A stretch of DNA of 11,660 bases from DASPOF01 sp035626155 (GCA_035626155.1 DASPOF010000129.1:1-11660), one strand, 5' to 3'. Numbered from the stretch's first letter, positions 1 through 7,512 are shown. Made by a program: numbers and translations. Notes: a model not told the origin generated them from the letters alone.

Positions 1-2
1 CA

Positions 3-1001
3 ACCAAAATCGGAATCAACGGCTTCGGCCGGATCGGCAGGATGTTTTTGCGGGCGGCGCTCGGCAACAAACAGCTCGAAGTGGTCGCCGTCAATGACAT
101 CACCGACGCAAAGACCCTCGGCCATCTGCTCAAGTACGACTCGGTGCATGGCACGCTCAAGAACGAGATCAAGGTGGAAGGCAACGCGATCGTCATCGAT
201 GGCAAGCCCATCCAGGTGCTGGCCGAGCGCGATCCGGCGAAGCTTCCGTGGGCCAAGCTGGGTGTGCCGGTCGTGATCGAGTCCACCGGCCTTTTCACCG
301 CGCGCGACAAAGCCGCGCTGCATATCTCGGCGGGGGCGAAGAAGGTCATCGTCAGCGCGCCGGCCGACGGCGCCGACGTGACGCTGTGCCTCGGCGTGAA
401 CGAGAACGCCTACGACGCCGGCAAGCACGCGGTAATCTCCAACGCCTCGTGCACGACCAATTGCCTCGCTCCGGTCGCAAAGGTCCTCCACGAAAACTTC
501 GGCATCGTGCACGGCCTGATGACCACCGTGCACGCGTACACGTCCGACCAGATGCTGCAAGACGGACCGCATCGGGACCTCCGGCGCGCGCGCGCCGCAG
601 CGCTCTCGATGGTGCCGACGTCGACCGGCGCAGCCCGCGCGATCGGGCTGGTGCTGCCGGCGCTCAAGGGGCGGCTGGACGGAATCGCGGTGCGCGTTCC
701 GACCTCCAACGTATCGCTGGTGGACCTGGCCGCAACGGTCGAGCGCGACGCGGACGAGAAGGCGATCAACGCGGCGATGAAGAAGGCGGCAGAAGGACCG
801 CTCAAGGGAATCCTCGCCTACTGCGATGAGCCGCTGGTCTCGAGCGACTTCAACGGCAATCCCGCATCCTCGATTTTCGACGCGCCGCTCACGAAGGTCG
901 CCGGGAATCGGCTGGTCAAGATCTTTTCCTGGTACGACAACGAGTGGGGCTACTCAAACCGCCTCGTCGATGCGACCGCGTACGTCGCGGCGAGGCTTTA
1001 G
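3..1001 (+). CDS. gap: Glyceraldehyde-3-phosphate dehydrogenase, phosphorylating (5' end just outside window)
   Basis: Cytosolic glycolytic/gluconeogenic enzyme that converts glyceraldehyde 3-phosphate, NAD+ and phosphate to 1,3-bisphosphoglycerate. The frame is open from base 3 (TKIGINGFGRIGR), so only the initiator Met and perhaps one residue are missing; bases 1-2 fit the end of an Ala codon (Met-Ala-Thr). The N-terminal Rossmann fingerprint GFGRIGR is present, and AVND after strand 2 carries the Asp typical of NAD-preferring enzymes. The active-site motif ISNASCTTNC has Cys150 (visible numbering; codon 450-452), and HAYTSDQ carries the general base His177 (codon 531-533). The C-terminal signature SWYDNEWGYSNR is intact. 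The 332 visible residues match the usual family length of about 333-340. It is first in a gap-pgk-tpiA-secG block; any promoter lies upstream of the window. Identification is secure. Confidence 0.98.
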   Translation, partial: TKIGINGFGRIGRMFLRAALGNKQLEVVAVNDITDAKTLGHLLKYDSVHGTLKNEIKVEGNAIVIDGKPIQVLAERDPAKLPWAKLGVPVVIESTGLFTARDKAALHISAGAKKVIVSAPADGADVTLCLGVNENAYDAGKHAVISNASCTTNCLAPVAKVLHENFGIVHGLMTTVHAYTSDQMLQDGPHRDLRRARAAALSMVPTSTGAARAIGLVLPALKGRLDGIAVRVPTSNVSLVDLAATVERDADEKAINAAMKKAAEGPLKGILAYCDEPLVSSDFNGNPASSIFDAPLTKVAGNRLVKIFSWYDNEWGYSNRLVDATAYVAARL

Positions 1002-1062
1002 CAGAATGTTGAGAGAGGCGATATCCGCGCAGTTCGGCCGCCGTGCGGTCTCAACATCCTGC
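1001..1062. repeat. Imperfect 14-nt inverted repeat in gap-pgk spacer
   Basis: The left arm at 1001-1014 (GCAGAATGTTGAGA) pairs with the right arm at 1049-1062 (TCTCAACATCCTGC) at 13 of 14 positions. They flank a G/C-rich centre that contains CGGCCG. The left arm starts on the last base of the gap stop codon. There is no T-run after it, so it does not look like a classic intrinsic terminator. It could be an intercistronic RNA stem-loop, a REP-like element or the remnant of a small mobile repeat. The pairing is seen directly; its role is unknown. Confidence 0.6.
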
Positions 1063-1088
1063 GCAAAAGATGGCTGCTTACCTCTATC

Positions 1089-1129
1089 CTCTCCCTCGGT
1101 CTTTCCCGGGGGAGATAAGAGAGGGAGAG
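1089..1129. repeat. Pyrimidine/purine-mirrored stem-loop in gap-pgk spacer
   Basis: CTCTCCCTC at 1089-1097 is the exact reverse complement of GAGGGAGAG at 1121-1129. The loop contains a smaller CCCGGG-centred dyad. Elements of the form CTCTCCC...GGGAGAG recur between genes in high-GC bacteria, so a dispersed REP-like repeat is likely. Its 3' arm overlaps the next hairpin (1128-1156) by two bases, so the two stems cannot both form fully. Confidence 0.55.
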
Positions 1130-1156
1130 CAGGCTGTGATTTATCACCAGCCTGCT
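1128..1156. repeat. Long hairpin upstream of pgk
   Basis: AGCAGGCTGTGAT (1128-1140) pairs with ATCAC plus AGCCTGCT (1143-1156), with one bulged C at 1148. This gives up to 13 base pairs with a very short loop. It ends 33 nt before the pgk ATG. No U-tract follows, so it is more likely a stabilising or attenuating RNA structure, or a mobile-repeat relic, than a simple terminator. Confidence 0.6.
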
Positions 1157-1189
1157 AAGTCGTCAGGGAATTCCGGGACGAGTGCTCCG

Positions 1190-2365
1190 ATGCCTGTAGC
1201 TTCGATCACAAGCCTCAAGCTCGCCCACAAGACAGTTCTTGTGCGGTGCGATTTCAACGTGCCGCTTCAGGACGGTAAGATCACCGACCCGGCGCGCATC
1301 GATGCGAGCCTCGACACGATTCGCTACATCCTCAAGGAACAAGGCATCGCGGTCCTCTGCTCGCATCTCGGACGCCCCAAGGAGCGCACGCCCGAACTTA
1401 GCCTGCGGCCCGTCGCCGAGTATCTGAGCGCCGTGCTCGGGCAGAAGGTCGCGCTCGCTCCGGACTGTATCGGCGATGTGACCGGCCGGATGATCGTCGC
1501 GCTCAAGCCGGGCGAGGCGATCCTGCTCGAGAACCTGCGGTTTCATCCCGAGGAGGAGGCAAACGATCGCGACTTCTCCCACGAGCTGGCGCGCGGCAAG
1601 CAAGCCTACGTGAACGATGCCTTCGGCACGGCCCATCGCGCGCACGCATCGACCGCCGGCGTGACGAAGTTCCTGACCGAGCGCGCGGCGGGTTTCCTGA
1701 TGATTCGCGAGCTGGATGCGCTGCGCGCGGTCACCGAAAATCCTGCGCGGCCCGCGGTCGCGATCATGGGCGGCGCCAAGGTGTCGGACAAAATCGGCGT
1801 GATCCGGAACCTGATGTCGCGGGTGAATACGATTCTGATCGGGGGCGCGATGGCGTACACGTTCCTCAAGGCGCGCGGCGCACAGGTTGGCCGATCGCGC
1901 GTCGAGGAGGACAAACTCGATCTCGCGCGCGACCTCCTCGCCGAGGCCGAAGGCAAAGGCGTCGCGATAGTTCTGCCCACCGACCACCTCGTCGCCTCGG
2001 CGCCCGAGGCGGGCGCGGCCGTCGCGACCGTCACCGAAATTCCGGCGGACATGATGGGCCTGGATATCGGCCCCGAGACCATCGAGCGCTTCAAGGCCGA
2101 ACTGGCGCGCGCAAAGACGGTGGTCTGGAACGGGCCGCTTGGATATTTCGAATTGCCCGAGTTCGCCCACGGCACGCTGGCGGTGGGCGAGGCGCTTGCG
2201 GGCCAAACCGGGGTGATATCGATCATCGGCGGCGGCGACACTGCGGCGGCGCTCGCGCATGCGCCGTGGGCGTCGCGATTCACCCATATCTCGACCGGAG
2301 GCGGCGCCACGCTGGAGTACCTCGAGGGCCGCGAACTCCCCGGCGTAAAGGCGCTCGAACAATAG
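1190..2365 (+). CDS. pgk: Phosphoglycerate kinase
   Basis: Monomeric cytosolic kinase that transfers the acyl-phosphate of 1,3-bisphosphoglycerate to ADP. The frame is open from further upstream (GTG at 1043), but the ATG at 1190 gives a normal 391-residue enzyme whose homology begins at once (SLKLAHKTVLVRCDFNVP). The upstream extension would translate the repeat-rich spacer, so I reject it. Visible motifs are VRCDFNVP (18-25), SHLGRPK (58-64), GGAKVSDK (194-201), WNGPLGYFE (313-321), GGGDTAAA (347-354) and STGGGA (368-373), covering the substrate-binding N-lobe and nucleotide-binding C-lobe. WNGPLG replaces the commoner WNGPMG, a mild variation. A GGGACGAG stretch about 11 nt before the ATG may be a weak ribosome binding site. 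It is followed after 14 nt by tpiA. Confidence 0.97.
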   Translation: MPVASITSLKLAHKTVLVRCDFNVPLQDGKITDPARIDASLDTIRYILKEQGIAVLCSHLGRPKERTPELSLRPVAEYLSAVLGQKVALAPDCIGDVTGRMIVALKPGEAILLENLRFHPEEEANDRDFSHELARGKQAYVNDAFGTAHRAHASTAGVTKFLTERAAGFLMIRELDALRAVTENPARPAVAIMGGAKVSDKIGVIRNLMSRVNTILIGGAMAYTFLKARGAQVGRSRVEEDKLDLARDLLAEAEGKGVAIVLPTDHLVASAPEAGAAVATVTEIPADMMGLDIGPETIERFKAELARAKTVVWNGPLGYFELPEFAHGTLAVGEALAGQTGVISIIGGGDTAAALAHAPWASRFTHISTGGGATLEYLEGRELPGVKALEQ

Positions 2366-2379
2366 CGGGGTAACGGCAA

Positions 2380-3153
2380 ATGCGCAGGGCGCTTATCGCT
2401 GGAAATTGGAAGATGAACTTGACCGCGCTCGAGGCGCGCGCGCTCATCGCCGCGCTCCGCGCGGACGTGGACCGCGATGCGCTCGCACTGGCGCGCGATC
2501 GCGACCTGCTGGTCGCGCCGGCGGCGGTGCTGATACCGGCGGTGTCGCAGGCGCTGGCGGGTTCGAACATCGCGCTCGGCGCACAGAACATGCACTACGA
2601 GGACAAGGGCGCGTTCACCGGCGAGGTCTCGCCTGCGATGCTCAAGCCGTACGGGGTGAGCCACGTCATCCTGGGCCATTCGGAGCGCCGCCACGTCTTC
2701 AACGAATCCGATGAGCTGATAAACCGGAAGGTCGCCGCAGCGCTCCGCCACTCTCTCATCCCTATCTTGTGCGTGGGCGAGACGCAGGATCAGCACGACC
2801 GCGGGCTCACGTCCGAAGTCGTCCTGACGCAGTTGCAGCACGGGCTCAACGGAATCGATGCGGCGAAGATCGCGGGGGTCGTAATCGCCTACGAGCCGGT
2901 ATGGGCGATCGGCACGGGACGCACCGCCACGCCGGAGCAGGCGCAGGAGGTCCATGCCGCAATCCGCGAGGCGCTCATCGACCGCGGCGGCCGCGAGGCC
3001 TCAGCCGTCATCCGGATTCTCTACGGCGGGAGCGTGACCGCGGACAACGTTGACTCGCTGATGGCCAAGCCCGATATTGACGGGGCTCTCGTTGGGGGCG
3101 CAAGCTTAAAGGCAGACTCATTCGCGCGGATTATCAGGGCGCGTCTGAAGTGA
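2380..3153 (+). CDS. tpiA: Triosephosphate isomerase
   Basis: Interconverts dihydroxyacetone phosphate and glyceraldehyde 3-phosphate as a cytosolic TIM-barrel dimer. At 257 residues it matches the family. Every catalytic element is visible: NWKMN with Asn9 and Lys11, GHSERR with the electrophile His100, AYEPVWAIGTG with the base Glu172 leading into the flexible loop 6, then YGGSV (215-219) and GALVGGASL (236-244) for phosphate binding. The ATG at 2380 lies 14 nt after the pgk stop, with GGGGTAA before it as a modest ribosome binding site, so co-transcription with pgk is likely. secG follows 7 nt after its stop. Confidence 0.98.
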   Translation: MRRALIAGNWKMNLTALEARALIAALRADVDRDALALARDRDLLVAPAAVLIPAVSQALAGSNIALGAQNMHYEDKGAFTGEVSPAMLKPYGVSHVILGHSERRHVFNESDELINRKVAAALRHSLIPILCVGETQDQHDRGLTSEVVLTQLQHGLNGIDAAKIAGVVIAYEPVWAIGTGRTATPEQAQEVHAAIREALIDRGGREASAVIRILYGGSVTADNVDSLMAKPDIDGALVGGASLKADSFARIIRARLK

Positions 3154-3160
3154 AGGACCC

Positions 3161-3526
3161 ATGATAGCCCTTGTAGTGGCATTTCACGTTATCGTGTGCG
3201 TTGTGCTCTGCATCGTAATCCTGTTGCAGCAGGGCAAAGGCGCCGAAGTCGGCGCAGTTTTCGGCGGATCGAGCCAGACGGTTTTTGGCGCAAGTGGCGC
3301 GGGCAATGCGCTGACCAAGGCGACCGCGGGATTGGCAGTGGCTTTCTTCGCAACCGCGATGTTTCTCGCATACGCCTCGGCGCGGCGCGCTACCGGCAGC
3401 ATCTTCGAAGGGCCGTTCTCATCGGCGCCCGCAAGCGTGATGCACTCCAGGCAGGCGTCCAAGAGCGCGCAACACTCAGCGCCGGCGGCGCCGGGCGGCC
3501 ACGCGACGCCGGGCAAGACCAAATAG
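3161..3526 (+). CDS. secG: Preprotein translocase subunit SecG
   Basis: Small inner-membrane partner of SecYE that assists SecA-driven protein export. The 121 residues contain two membrane segments (about 2-21 and 54-72). Between them is the family signature LLQQGKGAEVGAVFGG followed by SSQTVFGASGAGN and LTK, which is diagnostic of SecG. The tail after residue 75 is low-complexity, rich in Ser, Ala, Pro and Gly, and poorly conserved in the family. The ATG lies 7 nt after the tpiA stop; the GAAGGA spanning the tpiA end and spacer probably serves as its ribosome binding site. Translational coupling with the glycolytic genes is plausible. Confidence 0.95.
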   Translation: MIALVVAFHVIVCVVLCIVILLQQGKGAEVGAVFGGSSQTVFGASGAGNALTKATAGLAVAFFATAMFLAYASARRATGSIFEGPFSSAPASVMHSRQASKSAQHSAPAAPGGHATPGKTK

Positions 3527-3552
3527 CGCGCGGCTCGATTGCTCCTTCGTGA

Positions 3553-3586
3553 CGGAACCGGTCGCCCGTCCCTCATCGCGGTTCCG
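3553..3586. repeat. 8-bp inverted repeat between secG and tRNA-Leu
   Basis: CGGAACCG (3553-3560) and CGGTTCCG (3579-3586) are perfect reverse complements around an 18-nt loop. No T-run follows, so a canonical intrinsic terminator is not supported. It may be a processing stem separating the mRNA from the tRNA precursor. The pairing is seen directly; the role is inferred. Confidence 0.45.
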
Positions 3587-3599
3587 GCGCTTCTGACGT

Positions 3600-3685
3600 G
3601 CGCGGGTGGTGGAATGGCAGACACGCCAGTTTGAGGGGCTGGTGGTAGTGATACCGTGCGGGTTCAAGTCCCGCCCCGCGCACCA
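3600..3685 (+). tRNA. leuU: tRNA-Leu (anticodon GAG), CCA encoded
   Basis: Complete class II tRNA reading CUC/CUU leucine codons. The acceptor stem is GCGCGGG (3600-3606) with CCCGCGC (3675-3681). The anticodon stem is CCAGT/GCTGG and closes the 7-nt loop TTGAGGG, with GAG at 3633-3635. The long variable arm is GGTA-GTGA-TACC. The T-arm is GCGGG, TTCAAGT, CCCGC. Discriminator A3682 and CCA (3683-3685) are encoded. It follows secG, as leuU, also tRNA-Leu(GAG), does in Escherichia coli; the symbol is used by that analogy. Confidence 0.97.
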
Positions 3686-3709
3686 TCCCTCAACGCAATC
3701 ATCTCGCAG

Positions 3710-4312
3710 CTAGAACTTGACGCTCGCCAGGAATGCGTCCGCATCGCGAGCGCCGTCGGCAGTGCCGCCCGTCGGGCTGCGCTGCGTGTAGATGAATCGT
3801 ACAATCCGGCCCGGCAAGTGCGGGTCGATACACTCGAGGCTATCCTCGTCGGTCACCATCCGGTCGGCGTACTCCGCGCCGTCACCGGCATAGTTCACCG
3901 TCATGGTCGAGCGCCCGTGATACCGCACGCACACCGCGCCGTGACCGGGGTCGGGGCGCACGACCTGGTCCTCATCGGGGAGGCCTTCCGACCAGTCGGT
4001 TAGCTGATCGACATTTTCCACCCGACCCTCGGGCGTCAGCGCGAGGACCCGAATCTGCCGCTCGCTGGATACGGCGCGCTTGGTGAATTCCACGATATTG
4101 GGCGGATCGAGCGTGTCGTGAAGATACCACTGATCGCCCTGCGGCCGGTCGAAAGAAAATTCCGGGTAGTCAAGGCGGCGCGGCAGCTTATCGACGTTGG
4201 TCTGGAACAGATGCGTACACGCGCCCGTCCCCGCGGCCAGCACGAGCGCGCATAAGATCGCGCCGAATCGTCTGCCCACGCGCGCGGAAACCCCAGTTCG
4301 CTCACGAATCAT
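3710..4312 (-). CDS. Uncharacterised putative lipoprotein
   Basis: I do not recognise the family. The 200-residue product starts with basic residues (RVGRRF), then a hydrophobic stretch and LAAGTGAC with Cys32 as a probable lipidation site, although Thr at -3 is not ideal for a lipobox. The mature part is polar, soluble and mixed alpha/beta-like, with segments such as DYPEFSFDRP, QWYLHDTLDPP and IRVLALTPEG. It has only two cysteines in the mature chain besides Cys32, which could form a disulfide. The start is uncertain: ATG at 4312 has no clear Shine-Dalgarno, while GTG at codon 12 (4279), preceded by a GGGG run, would give a more typical lipoprotein signal. It converges on the tRNA, with 24 nt between the ends, and follows the radical-SAM gene on the same strand after 102 nt. 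Confidence 0.75.
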   Translation of the reverse strand: MIRERTGVSARVGRRFGAILCALVLAAGTGACTHLFQTNVDKLPRRLDYPEFSFDRPQGDQWYLHDTLDPPNIVEFTKRAVSSERQIRVLALTPEGRVENVDQLTDWSEGLPDEDQVVRPDPGHGAVCVRYHGRSTMTVNYAGDGAEYADRMVTDEDSLECIDPHLPGRIVRFIYTQRSPTGGTADGARDADAFLASVKF

Positions 4313-4414
4313 GGGGAACTAGGATACCGGATCGCGCGCGCAATGCTTATAGGCAACCGCTGATGCGCTCGCGATTTTGCAGACCTGGTTGGTTCGCGCG
4401 CGATGCGGCCGCCG

Positions 4415-5404
4415 TCACTGCGGCGCGACGCCGAGACTGAGTTGCGCGGGCGCGCTTGCTGGCGATGCGGCGGATGCCGACGGCTCGTGCTCGCGGCTTA
4501 GAGGGAAATCATACTTGCGCCTGAGCCGGTCGAACACGGCCCCCAGCCGCTCGTCGTACGCACGCGGCGCATAAGCGGCCGGGCCGTAGAACGCCTCGAT
4601 TCGCCGCGCGATCTGCGGGAAATTCCCGCGCATGAACGGGATGAATTTTCGCGCGGCGGCGGGCTTGAGAAACAGCGATCGCCACGCCACACCGCTTGCT
4701 CCGGCGCGCGACGCCGATGCGATCACGCTCTCGATCGCCGAAGGATCGTCGGTCAGCGCCGGTATCACCGGCATCATCAGGACTTTGCACGTGATTCCCG
4801 CGCGCGACAGCTCGGCGAGCGCGCGAAGCCTCAGCTCGGGACGCGGCGCGCGCGGCTCGATAATCCGTTGCAGGCGGCGGTCGAGCGTTATCAGCGAAAA
4901 ATTCACCGCAAGCCGCGAGCGCCGATTGATGCGCGTGAGCAGGTCGAGGTCGCGCACGACCAGCGTCGATTTGGTGGTGATCGAGAGATTCAGGCCCGAC
5001 AGCCGCGCGAACACTTCGAGCATCGAGCGCGTTAGCCCGTACTCCCGCTCCGCAGGCTGATACGGATCGGTCGCGGTGCCGATCGCGATCGAGTCGGTGC
5101 CGATCGGGGTGCGCGAGAGCGTCCGCCCGAGCACCTCGGCGGCCATCCGCTTGACGAAGATTCGCCGCTCGAAGTCGGCCGGGTCGCGCAGCTCGAGGAA
5201 CTCATGGGTGTAGCGCGCGTAACAGTACACGCATCCGAACTCGCATCCGCGATACGGGTTGATTGTCCAGCGAAACGGGAGGCGCGGATTCGTGCACCGG
5301 TTGAGAATCTGGCGGACCGGCATCTCGATGAACTCGACGCCCCGCGCCGGTTCGAGCGCGACCTGCTCTTCCCCGCCCAGCGGCAATTCGGCGATGGCTC
5401 GCAT
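4415..5404 (-). CDS. Radical SAM protein, spore-photoproduct-lyase-like (COG1533 / Rv2578c-PA0069 type)
   Basis: Probable cytosolic [4Fe-4S] radical-SAM enzyme of unknown substrate. The cluster motif is CEFGCVYC, a CxxxCxxC with Cys54, Cys58 and Cys61, introduced by INPYRGC and followed by YARYTHEF, as in the COG1533 group. Further family-like segments are TATDPYQPAERE (about 110-121), which follows the SAM-binding strands, and SITTKSTLVVRD (141-152), then VNFSLITLD and VLMMPVIPALTDD in the barrel. The 329 residues fit the family. The last 25 residues are Ala/Ser/Pro-rich and look disordered. The known spore-lyase name is only structural kinship; repair of spore photoproduct is not implied. 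ATG at 5404 has only a weak upstream GTCGGG. It stands alone, with 102 nt and 116 nt to its neighbours. Confidence 0.9.
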   Translation of the reverse strand: MRAIAELPLGGEEQVALEPARGVEFIEMPVRQILNRCTNPRLPFRWTINPYRGCEFGCVYCYARYTHEFLELRDPADFERRIFVKRMAAEVLGRTLSRTPIGTDSIAIGTATDPYQPAEREYGLTRSMLEVFARLSGLNLSITTKSTLVVRDLDLLTRINRRSRLAVNFSLITLDRRLQRIIEPRAPRPELRLRALAELSRAGITCKVLMMPVIPALTDDPSAIESVIASASRAGASGVAWRSLFLKPAAARKFIPFMRGNFPQIARRIEAFYGPAAYAPRAYDERLGAVFDRLRRKYDFPLSREHEPSASAASPASAPAQLSLGVAPQ

Positions 5405-5520
5405 AACCCGACGACCACGAGTTCGCCTTTTCTTCGCCTAGTCAAGGGGTGATTATGCTGGGCTCAACAGTCGTACCGCTGGCGGGCGCGTTATGGCCGC
5501 CGAACTAGTGTCCCAGCTCG

Positions 5521-6504
5521 TCAGTCGAACCCATTGAGTCCCTTTCCGCTTTCAAAGGCCATGGGTTTCGATTTGCCCGGCTCAGCGGGGGTGCCCGCGA
5601 AGCTCAGCGTGAACCAGGTGTGTCGCTCTAGGCCAAATATATCGAGGTAAGTGAGCCCACCGTAGAAAAATAGCTTTCGTTTGCCCGCACGAAGGTCGTC
5701 CAATTCTTCCTCGCTCACGAACGACGAATATATGCCTCTCACCGGCGTTTCGGTGTTCGGTGGAATCACCGCGCTTTGCGGCCGGTCCAGCGTCAGCGCG
5801 GCTTCGCTGGTTTGTTGAGGTGGCTTTCCGCTTACAATCGTTCGCGCGAAAGGTCCGAGATAAAGCGCAGGAGTCTGACCGCCGTTAAAGATTGGGTAAA
5901 CGATTTCGTACTTGTACCTGGTGTCTTCTTCGAAGACATTTTCGGCTTCGTAGAACCTGATCGTGACCTCCGACAAATACAAATATGCGCGATTTGCGAT
6001 CACAAGTTCGCGGCTCGACGTGTCAGCGCTTTGCTTTGCTGCATCTGCACTGAGCTTTGCGGCATTGGCCGCTCGCGCCGCGATACGCGTGTTGATGGTG
6101 GCAGTTCTCGACTGTCGAGCAATCTCTTTGAGCGTGCGGACAGCGATGCAAGCAGCGATAATAGCCACGACAACCAGTGCCCAATTCGACCAGTTTGGTG
6201 GCCAGAACCAGGCCTGCCAACCCGCAGAATGGCTCGTGCCGCGCTCGTCCTTTGGCCCGGCTGTCGATGTGCTAGTCGCTGGTACAGTCGTGGATGTTGA
6301 TGGCGGCGGATTCGGAGTGCTACCTACCTGCTTATTGGTTTGGCTTTGCTGCTGATTCGGAACGGATGGTAACACCACGCTTCCGGTATTTCCGCTTGCG
6401 GCGCTTAGGAGCAAGGCCGACGCGATCAGGGCCGTCACACACCAGATGCTTGAGCGCCCCATGGAAGCTCCGCGCACACAGGATACCGGCTTTGCTTTTG
6501 GCAT
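5521..6504 (-). CDS. Uncharacterised membrane-anchored protein with coiled-coil and periplasmic or cytosolic C-terminal domain
   Basis: Function not recognised. The 327 residues show, in order: a hydrophobic N-terminal signal or anchor (about 20-37); a Pro/Ser/Thr/Gln-rich linker (46-90); a Trp-rich entry (WQAWFWPPNWSNW, 96-108); a membrane segment (109-122, WALVVVAIIAACIAV region); an Ala/Lys/Ser-rich heptad-like helix (about 126-165); and a soluble C-terminal domain from NRAYLYLSEV (171-180). This layout recalls many bacterial hypothetical proteins in which a single membrane helix and short coiled coil precede an 'RAY(V/L)' beta-rich domain. The start is convincing: GGGAGGTG (6509-6516) lies 4 nt upstream of the ATG. 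Codons and base use are clearly less G/C-biased than in neighbouring genes, which suggests acquisition. It is transcribed divergently from the SDR gene. Confidence 0.8.
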   Translation of the reverse strand: MPKAKPVSCVRGASMGRSSIWCVTALIASALLLSAASGNTGSVVLPSVPNQQQSQTNKQVGSTPNPPPSTSTTVPATSTSTAGPKDERGTSHSAGWQAWFWPPNWSNWALVVVAIIAACIAVRTLKEIARQSRTATINTRIAARAANAAKLSADAAKQSADTSSRELVIANRAYLYLSEVTIRFYEAENVFEEDTRYKYEIVYPIFNGGQTPALYLGPFARTIVSGKPPQQTSEAALTLDRPQSAVIPPNTETPVRGIYSSFVSEEELDDLRAGKRKLFFYGGLTYLDIFGLERHTWFTLSFAGTPAEPGKSKPMAFESGKGLNGFD

Positions 6505-6508
6505 GATT

Positions 6509-6516
6509 CACCTCCC
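6509..6516 (-). promoter_or_regulatory. Strong Shine-Dalgarno for the 327-aa membrane protein
   Basis: On the - strand this reads GGGAGGTG and ends 4 nt before the ATG. It fixes the start codon at 6504. Confidence 0.7.
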
Positions 6517-6702
6517 AACGGCAAACCGCATTGGCCGGCGCGATTAGCGAAGAGCTTACTGGGCTCTAAACGGTGATCCGGCGGCATCCGGGCGGCGCGC
6601 GAAGATCCACTGCCGCCTCTTCTCCGCGAAGATGGTAGATTCTATGCCTCGCGGCGGGCGCTGGGTCGCGCTTGCGGCGCGCGTTCGAGGGAGGGAATCC
6701 GG

Positions 6703-7512
6703 ATGAGCAGCGCGAGATGGAATCTCAAGGCACGCTACGGCGATTGGGCGCTGGTTACGGGCGCATCGGCGGGAATCGGCGTTGAATTCGCACGCGCCAT
6801 CGCGCGCGAGGGCGTCTCGCTGGTGCTTACCGCGCGCCGCGTCGAGCGGCTGAACTCGCTTGCGGCGGAGCTCGGCGAAAAACACAACATCGCCACGCGC
6901 GTCGTCGCGGCGGACCTCGCCGCGGCCGACGGCGCGGATCGGCTCGCCGATGCGGTCGCGGACCTTCCGATTGCAATCCTGGTGAACAACGCGGGCTTCG
7001 GATATGCGGGCCGCTTCGACAAGCTTGAAACCGAGCGGCTGCGCGCGATGGTGCGGGTGAACTGCGAGGCGCCGGTGGTGCTCACCAGCCGCATCCTGCC
7101 CGGGATGGTGCAGCGGGGGCGCGGCGCGGTGATAATCGTCGGCTCGGTTGCGGGACGCCAGCCGCTTCCGCTGCATGCGCTCTACAGCGCGACCAAGGCA
7201 TTCGATCAAATCCTCGGCGAGGCGCTATGGGGCGAGTTTCGCGGCACCGGCATCGATGCGATCGTCCTGGAACCGGGCCCGGTCCGAACCGAGTTCCAGC
7301 AGGTCGCGGGCGAGCAGGTGGAAGCGAATCACGGCGAGCCGGCCGAGAACGTCGTCCGGGTTACATTCGACGCTCTCGGCCGAAAGCCGTCGGTGATTTC
7401 GGGATGGTTCAACTGGGCGCGCGCCAACGCGGTCCGGCTCGTGCCGCGCTCAACCGCTACGATAATCGCAAAGAAGGTGACCGAGGCGCAGACGCCCAAG
7501 GAGATGCGATAG
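6703..7512 (+). CDS. SDR-family NAD(P)-dependent oxidoreductase
   Basis: Classical short-chain dehydrogenase/reductase, cytosolic, substrate unknown. Over 269 residues it has TGASAGIG (19-26, cofactor-binding glycine motif), ARR (44-46) after strand 2, favouring NADPH by its Arg pair, NNAG (95-98), Asn120, Ser148 and YSATK with Tyr161 and Lys165 completing the Asn-Ser-Tyr-Lys tetrad, then PGPVRT (191-196). The C-terminal tail (WARANAVRLVPRS and onward) is like that of the COG0300 (DltE/YqjQ) subgroup. A GAGGGAGGGA Shine-Dalgarno about 6 nt before the ATG supports the start at 6703. It is monocistronic: divergent from the membrane-protein gene and convergent with the beta-propeller gene, leaving 17 nt between the stops. 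Confidence 0.93.
   Translation: MSSARWNLKARYGDWALVTGASAGIGVEFARAIAREGVSLVLTARRVERLNSLAAELGEKHNIATRVVAADLAAADGADRLADAVADLPIAILVNNAGFGYAGRFDKLETERLRAMVRVNCEAPVVLTSRILPGMVQRGRGAVIIVGSVAGRQPLPLHALYSATKAFDQILGEALWGEFRGTGIDAIVLEPGPVRTEFQQVAGEQVEANHGEPAENVVRVTFDALGRKPSVISGWFNWARANAVRLVPRSTATIIAKKVTEAQTPKEMR

Noticed and set aside
1043..1189. Upstream GTG start for pgk giving 440 residues
   Set aside because: The extension translates the inverted-repeat spacer and adds about 49 residues with no PGK homology. ATG 1190 gives the normal length.
1163..2955. Two long - strand open frames (399 and 449 codons) over pgk and tpiA
   Set aside because: They are shadows of well-supported + strand enzymes in high-GC DNA. 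Composition is Arg-rich and no family motif is seen.
3656..4003. + strand 115-codon open frame starting in the tRNA
   Set aside because: It begins inside the tRNA T-arm (a common artefact, MRVQVPPRAP) and is antisense to the lipoprotein gene.
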